Below are positions 57,135 to 64,000 of a stretch of 64,000 nt of DNA, one piece after another. The position numbers and the translations under genes were made by a program. Below the pieces are notes generated by a model. It did no database searches, was not told the DNA's origin, and saw only the letters and a program-made list of their open reading frames with translations. Within the stretch, counting starts at the first letter, position 1. Each line of letters begins with the position of its first letter. Location: assembly GCA_018350325.1 (NCBI GenBank), contig JAEVLN010000011.1:1-64000 (forward strand), read 5' to 3'. The DNA comes from Globodera rostochiensis. Its lineage: Eukaryota > Nematoda > Chromadorea > Rhabditida > Heteroderidae.

Positions 57135-60100
57135 ACCCCCAAACTTGTATTCCTGATCAACTTTCTTAACAAAAAAAAATGCAAAAAAAAAAACTCAAAA
57201 ATGCATTCATAAATTAAAAATTTATTGGTTTCGAATTCATAATCTCTACTCTCACCCAAAATTAAAGTCTCGATTCTACTGCTCTCGAATATTTTATTTA
57301 AAGTTTACAAAAATTACTTAGTAAATTAATGAAATTAAAATATCTTTATTATTTTGAAGGAAAAATATTTCAACGTTTTTCAGAACTGAACAGATCCAAA
57401 AAAAAGTTGGAACAGTAAAACACTGGTCATAAACCGAAAAAACCAGTCGGAAGTTACAAATAATTTTTATGACTCCGCGATAAAATACGCATCTTTAATC
57501 ATTTTTTTAAATACAATGTACTATTTTCTAAACTCTGTTTAATAGGCCACTAGAATTTGAATCAAAAAAAAAATACTGCCAAATCGCTACGGGAGAGCAC
57601 GCGTCACTCTGCACCGTTAAAAAAAAACTCAAATCAAAGTAACGAATTTGGCGCCAAAACGCAAGCGCGCAAGATGCGGTATTGAAGATGGGAGAAACAT
57701 TTTCCAAAAACCGCGAAAATTAGAGGATTTACTTGCTACAGGATCGGTTTTGTTATGCGAACAAAAAAGAAAATTGGAACTAAATTCTGAGTAAATATCC
57801 AAAAATAATTTATATTATTTAACCACATATATTATCTCATCTTTATAAACGCAAAATGTTATATTACAAATAAACGTAATTTTAATAACCAAAGGAGGAA
57901 AAATAAAAATTACAAATGCGCTTAAAACCCAATTCATTAAAAAAAGTGTATCAAGTCTAAATTCTTAATAAAAATAATAAGAACAAGAACTAAAAGCTAA
58001 AAGCGAATAAATCAAAAGGAAAACAATTCAAATTAAATATAGCAAAATATTAAACTAGAGAAATATGAAATAATCTTCTCTAATAAAATTAATTTTTATA
58101 AAGGACAACTAAAATAAATAAACATGACAAGTATAAATAAATAACTAATGAAAAATAAAATATTACCAGAAAATTAAAAATGCCATCAACTGATCATTAT
58201 CTATTTGAAATACCGAATAGTAACTGTCTTTTTAATTAAAACAATTATCGGTTAAAAATTTTTAAAAATAATTTGTATAAATATTTAATTTTGAAGCAAT
58301 TTAAACAATTAAATATTAAACCATCCGAAGGTTGTGACCCGCTAATATAATTGTGTGTTTTACACCTTATTAAATCCATTTCTTATTTTTTTAAAGTTTT
58401 TGTGCCAGCCGGAGAATGAGATTTTATATTTATGAAAATTATTTTTTTGTATCAAATGTTTTTTATTAATATTTTTTTTTTGTTTATTTGAACAAAAATT
58501 ATTCTGGAATTTACAAAAATGGTCCGAAAACCTCCGATTTTTGCATGCACGGGCAGTTAAATTGCTGCAAAGTTATTGTTTTATTGTAATTGATAACATT
58601 TTTTTTATTATAATTGTAGAATAAGTGTTTTTGTGTAATAATAAATTTTTATCACCAATGTTGAAATTTTAAGATAACATTGGGATTAAATATTTTATAA
58701 ATTTGCAACTTGTTATTAATTTGTAAAAAAATATAAAACAAATAAATCGAATATTTTTATTGTTATACTTTTTAAGTATATTTTTTTATTCTAGTCGTAA
58801 GCTTTCTCTTTACAAAAATAAAATATTTTTGGTTCATTCTTTGACGATCAGTCAAATAGGTTTTGTTAATTTAATACATATTAGACTACGGCGTCTGTGG
58901 GATCGTTCTCGCATACTAGAGATTACTATTACTAATTTTTTTTGACAGTTACGAGCACCCCTCCTTGGGAAGCTAAAAGTTGTGATTTTACCTTTGATAT
59001 AATAAATTAAATTATCTGTTGTGATTTATATGAATTTGGTTATTTGGTCAAATTAATATTTTATCTCAAAATGCTTCTTATTTTTTGTTTTAATTTCCAT
59101 TTTTGGTTTGAGTCATTTATTTTCGTAGTCATTATCACATGATAGCTGTTTTTGCATTTTATCCCATGCACTTTTTGGGGGAAGTCTGATATCTATTATT
59201 ATTTTCATTAACTAATTATTGTTTGTAATAATTGTTTAGAAAATATTAATTATTTTTGGCGTTTATTTCAAGAATCAACTGTCATTGCTCTAATTATTTT
59301 TTTAATATGTCTTAATTCGTTTTACTTTGTCCTTGGCAGCCACAGGTGTTTAATTTAATTAATTTATTTTATTGGTTATTCTTTAATTAGCATTCCATTT
59401 TTAAATTGATATAAAAGTAACCCATATTTATTAAAGATTAACAATTGTGAGACCGGATTAAATTTTTGAAACATTTAATTAACTAAACAAAGTAACATTT
59501 ATATAAAATAAATATAAATGTTGAACAAAATAAATACTTCAATTTTTTTAAAGTTAAAATCTATATTTTTGTATAAATTTATATTACAAAAAGGTTGTGA
59601 TGCTTTCAATTGTCGGATCGCTGAAGGAATGAGAACAAAAAAAGAGCGATGGGCGAAATGCCCGGATAAGGCGTTGAAATATTACTTTTTTTTTTGCTTA
59701 CAGCAATTTAAACTCGTTTTGTTAGGTTGGTAATATAGCGTTTAAAATTTGTTTTTTTGTTTCACATTTATAGTAATGCATACAATTAAAACTAATATTA
59801 TAAAAAAATATTTTTATTGTAAAAAATGCTAAAAAAACCAAAGATAAAATATTATGAATTTTTAAATAAATTACAAACACCCAAATATGCAACTACAAAA
59901 TGAATTGTTATTAAAGCCACCTCTTTCAAGCGGGGAGGTGAGGGGTGCGCCGGGGTGCTTTCGGCCACGAAGCCCTGCAGGGAACTATATTTATAGTAAA
60001 TTTTTTATAAAAATTAAATTTATAAAATTACTAAATAAGAAATGATTATATTTTTAATTGACATTGTTTAAACATTATTATTTTTTTGACATTCTTATTC

Positions 60101-61120
60101 TTAAATTTGTTATCGCGCTACCGGCCGCAGCTCTTCTCCGTGGGGTTCGTAGGCGGCGTACGAACTCTCTTTATTTCATTCTTTTAGATAATATTATTCT
60201 TTGGCAACGCAAATTGTTTGGTTAAAAAATATTTTTAAAATGCGTCAAAGCCCAATAACATGCTTGCAAAATTATGAAAAATTTGATATTTTAAAAAACG
60301 ATTATTAATTAAATTAAAACGGGAATTTATGTTAAAATTGGTTCCTATTTTTTCGCAAGTTGTAAGTTTCATATTTATTTCAAAAAATTGTATCCGTCGG
60401 TTCCCAATATTTATGTATAATGCTATATTTATCATTTGCCTTTGGTTTTGCGTTTTAATTTTATGCTATTGATGTGTTAACAGAATAGAACTTTTTTAAG
60501 GGTTTACATTGCTATCATTTCGGGGCAATCGGTGTTGAGAGAGTCCAACTTTCGCACCCAAGAAAGCCTTGGATCTTAAAAATGAATCAGCAATTGATTT
60601 TTTATTATTTTTATTAATTTAGGGCGGAGGTTGCGGAGCCACTGCAGGATTTCAACAATTTAATTAATTTATTTATTTTTTCATAAATAAAAATATTTAC
60701 TTTTTTATTTCCATATCTTGTTAAGATTTCCACACTTGTACCGTAGTTGGATGAGCTGGGATAAAAAAATAACGTACAAGCTTTATGAATCCTTCAGTTT
60801 ATTAATCATTTAATATTTTATTATACAATCATCAATTTATCACATACCAAAGTCCAACGTAATATTAATTTCAAATTAAAATTTAATTTGTATTAAAAAA
60901 ATTTTTAAATTTAGTTTATTAAATTTGTTATTTTTTATGTTGCTTTTTGCTCTATAACTTTTTAGATTTCCCAATTAATCTTAATTTTTTTGTAAACCAG
61001 AATTTGTTTTATTAACTGAAATGGTTAAGAATATCTTAAAAACAAAAAATCCAAATAAATTTCGCTAATTAGTTTTTTTTTGAAATTTATGTGTACATTT
61101 TTTTAGTTGTAGTTTTATTT
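57135..61120. other. AT-rich DNA with scattered GC-rich islands
   Basis: No gene is recognised. Islands at 57590-57735 (with ggcgccaaaacgc), 59930-59985 (short hairpin cacctc/gaggtg), 60115-60170, 60515-60580 and 60625-60655 are open in several frames on one or both strands. Each might be an exon or a transposon remnant, and sequence alone does not decide. Confidence 0.45.
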
Positions 61121-61123
61121 TAA

Positions 61124-61447
61124 TTTTTTAATAAAATCACTGCGATTTCCATTTATCTTGTATGCCGAAATGGTTGTTACTCAAGGTAAATGCTTAGATG
61201 AATTTGGCATGTCGCAACATGATTATAAACACCTAATTGATTGATTCTGTTAATGATTGAGTGAATTAGGATCAGCATAATTATTTAAATTTAGTTTTTT
61301 TTATTTCGTTGTAATCATTTTTATAGGTCCCATATTCGTTATATGAATCCACGTTGTCTGACACTGCAAGGCATTGGACATATCCGTCCCGTGACCGTTT
61401 GCCGATCCGAAGACAAACATTTCTGCCGCAAAAAGATTCAAGTCTAA
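61124..61447 (+). CDS. candidate exon pair, cysteine-rich
   Basis: Exon A is open from 61124 and ends at 61185 before a good donor (gtaaat). Exon B starts at 61327 after tttttatag and runs to TAA at 61445. Phases agree (two bases plus one). Together they place five Cys in about 55 residues (Val-Cys-Arg-Asn-Gly-Cys, Pro-Arg-Cys, Val-Cys-Arg, Phe-Cys-Arg), and the end is basic. A disulfide-rich secreted or lectin-like fold is possible but not identifiable. The left boundary of exon A has no ATG and no acceptor. Confidence 0.38.
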
Positions 61448-63740
61448 AATATTTGGTTTTTTAATAGTATTAAATTTGATTAAATTTTTTAATCTATTTT
61501 ATTTTATTGATATCTTAGAGAAGCAGTAGTTATGTTGGCTTTATTATTATTTATTTTTAATTTTTAATTTAATTTGTTTAAGAATTTTTTAATTGAATTT
61601 CTTTTACTAAATATTACTATTACAAAATTAATATTACTTATTTAACGGGTTTATTTGCATACCTAATCTCCTGGATTGTACATTAAAAATAAACTGAAGG
61701 GACGGTTGGAGTCAGATTTATTTGAAAAACGAATTAGGTATAAATTATAGAATATCATTTATGTTTGGTTGAATTTAAAACACTGCAATTCCTGAGTTGA
61801 TTTACTTTTAAATTTTTTACCTTTCTTTAAAAATTTTTCAAACTTTTTTAGAAATAATACCACGAAACAAGTTCTGGGTAATCACCTTTCAATAATATAT
61901 CTGATTTTTCTTCATAATTAATGGATAGAATAATTTAGTTTTTCTTTGTTAACTTTTTTGCATTGTTGTTTTTTAAACTGGGTTGGTATTTTAGAGTCAA
62001 ATGAAATTTGGAATTAATGAGATTGAGAACGTATTTGATGGTGGAATAAAGATAGCTGTTGAACGAGAAAATTTCGTTTGGGTTCTAATTAAGTATTAAA
62101 TAAATAGAAATGACATCACACTAAGCATGAGGAAGATCTGGAAGCATAAATAATCAACAATTAACACTTTAATTATACATCATGAATGTTAAAGGTCATT
62201 TAAAAATATAATATTTATAAAATAAGACAAATAATTTCATTGAATCAAAGTTGATTAATTTAAATATTTATTTTATTATTTAAAAAACTTCCACAATTAG
62301 TAATGACACAATAATTGCATTGCTTTTTTATGAGCTTTTTTTAATTTCTTTGACTTTTTGCTTGATTTATAATTTCTAATAAAACAATGACCGCAACAAA
62401 TTTATTTGTATAATAAATTTTTATTATTTCTTTTATGGCAATAATTTTGAATTTTCTAGCAGAAAAAGTAGCGTTTTTAATTTTATTTAAAACATTAATT
62501 AATGTTTTAATAAACAATCTATCATTAGACATGAATACATATACTTTTAAGTGAATATAAAGGAATAATTTCTATTTTAAATTGTTTGATTTTGTGCTGA
62601 TTTAAAAAACTGCTAACTTTATCATTTTATAGCTTTTATATGATGAATGTTCAAAACTTAACAATATCGGAAATCGACTTTTGAGGACGTTCATTATTTT
62701 CACATAAAAGTACTCGAATTTTGCATCTTCCAGACAGTGCAACGTAAATTAAAATGTTGGAATAATAATAGATTTATACGTGATTTGAAATTTTTAGATT
62801 GTTTTTTATTTCATTCAAATGACAAGATTCCATTTATGGTAAGACGTATAATTTTTATTTGGGTGCAGTAAATATTATATTGAATTTTTATCGAATTTAG
62901 CATAAAACAATCATTTATTCATAAAAATACCTTAATTAATTATATTTATGTTTTCAATTATTTAAAAATTAAAATATTAATTAATGCTTTATATCAACTC
63001 AAAATAGTATTAAATGCTAATTAATTATTTCTACATATCTGCGATATTATTTAAATGACTTTATTATTTGTGATTAAATAATATGAATTTAATGCGTCCA
63101 TGTGCACAGAATTGAAGTGATTCTGCTGACGCCGTTTAATGATTAAAACGATGCAGATATTTACCATGGAAAATCGGTAGAAAACAATCGAAATTGCATA
63201 AAAAGCAAGAATTAAATATTTACAGTTACAATCAAAAATATTAACCATTTTCACGTAAACTCAACGCAAAATAAAACCACAAATTAAAAAAAGCTCGATT
63301 GGTTGAAATTAGTAATTTGGTTTAATGTATAAACTAATATAGTATTAATTTATTGTTTAGAATTAGTTTCTTTCAAATTAGATTATCAATATATAATTCA
63401 ACTCCCGAAAATTAAAAACCACTAATTAACTTAATGGGTATGTTGTTTGTGTTTATTTAAATCAACTAATTAAGAGTTTTAAAAAATTTTGTTGATAAAA
63501 TAATCAATCTCGTAAATTTTGCAACCATTGCTAAAGACATTATGTTGAACATATACAACATTTATTAATTTTTGGGTTTTGATCAAAATGAATTATAATT
63601 TTTCTTTCTTTAACAGCAACATACGTTTACCCTAATTAGATGTTTCGGTTGAAATAATATATATATTTAAATTATTTTATTGAGTCAAATTTTTTTCTTC
63701 TTTCGTATAAACGCAATTTATTGCGCTAGAAATACCGTAT
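61448..63740. other. AT-rich DNA, nothing recognised
   Basis: No gene, RNA or repeat boundary was identified. Frames here are short and low in complexity. Confidence 0.5.
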
Positions 63741-63795
63741 TTCCTCTATTAGTAGCCCCCCCCCTCTATTTGAAGCCCCCCCTCTAGCCATTCAA
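63735..63795. repeat. C-rich transposon-like terminus
   Basis: Two related units, ctctatt(ag)tagcccccccc and ctatttgaagccccccc, follow accgtatttc. Runs of this type (CCGTATTT followed by spaced CCCCCC words) resemble ends of widespread miniature elements. The partner end is not in the window; the last bases (ggacggatac) instead resemble the CGGATA words of the 48.3-kb element. Confidence 0.4.
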
Positions 63796-64000
63796 TTCAT
63801 GAAACAAGTCGGAGATTTAAAATCGACAGGAAGAGAATCAGAGAATGGGCAGGTCAAGAGCAAAAATTGCTTTCTTTGAGGTAGATTTGTTGCATCCTTA
63901 AACTTAAGCCAAGTACATATTCTAACAGGTATCAGTTCTGACAACGGGCCACGACAAACTACGTTTGACCGTAATGTTAACGGGGAGATCGGACGGATAC

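Noticed and set aside
1..64000. CRISPR arrays, bacterial operons, ribosomal RNA genes
   Set aside because: No regularly spaced repeats with unique spacers, no ribosome-binding-site-led gene clusters and no rRNA-like conserved sequence were seen.

Overview
This is very AT-rich, gene-poor eukaryotic nuclear DNA, most likely from a nematode. The best evidence is a broken seven-transmembrane receptor gene of nematode chemoreceptor type (24.75-26.93 kb). Its introns are only 41-58 bp, and a TTTTTCAG acceptor sits 17 bases before the first ATG, as expected for spliced-leader trans-splicing. There is no bacterial gene organisation, no operon and no CRISPR array.

Layout. 0-11.9 kb is AT-rich DNA with short GC-richer islands, some of which may be small exons. 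11.9-17.9 kb is the clearest feature: a non-LTR retrotransposon (LINE, CR1/jockey-like) with an intact ORF1 and an intact 1015-residue endonuclease/reverse-transcriptase ORF2. In front of it is a fused, 5'-truncated partial copy of its own 3' end, and the whole insert is flanked by near-identical direct repeats of about 0.86 kb. These repeats fit an exceptionally long target-site duplication of an older, frameshifted hAT-type transposase remnant. 18-24.5 kb is AT-rich with inverted and dispersed repeats. 24.75-26.93 kb is the receptor pseudogene, disrupted by unrelated sequence and by a 162-bp tandem duplication. 27-48 kb is mostly AT-rich DNA with a few possible exons near 36-38, 43.9 and 46.5 kb. 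48.2-57.2 kb is dense in non-autonomous elements: a CGGATA-rich foldback element, a 782-bp element with perfect 158-bp terminal inverted repeats and TA target sites, a hAT-type miniature element with an 8-bp target duplication, and two tRNA-headed SINE-like copies that share a GC-rich core. 57-64 kb is AT-rich, with a possible cysteine-rich exon pair at 61.1-61.45 kb and a C-rich repeat terminus at 63.7 kb.

Limits. In DNA this AT-rich, open frames of 45-70 codons arise often by chance, and short GC-rich islands are frequently open in several frames. Candidate exons outside the LINE, receptor and hAT remnant therefore carry low confidence. I assign functions only to the LINE proteins, the receptor and the transposase remnant. 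The dominant story is layered transposon insertion and gene decay, not a working pathway.
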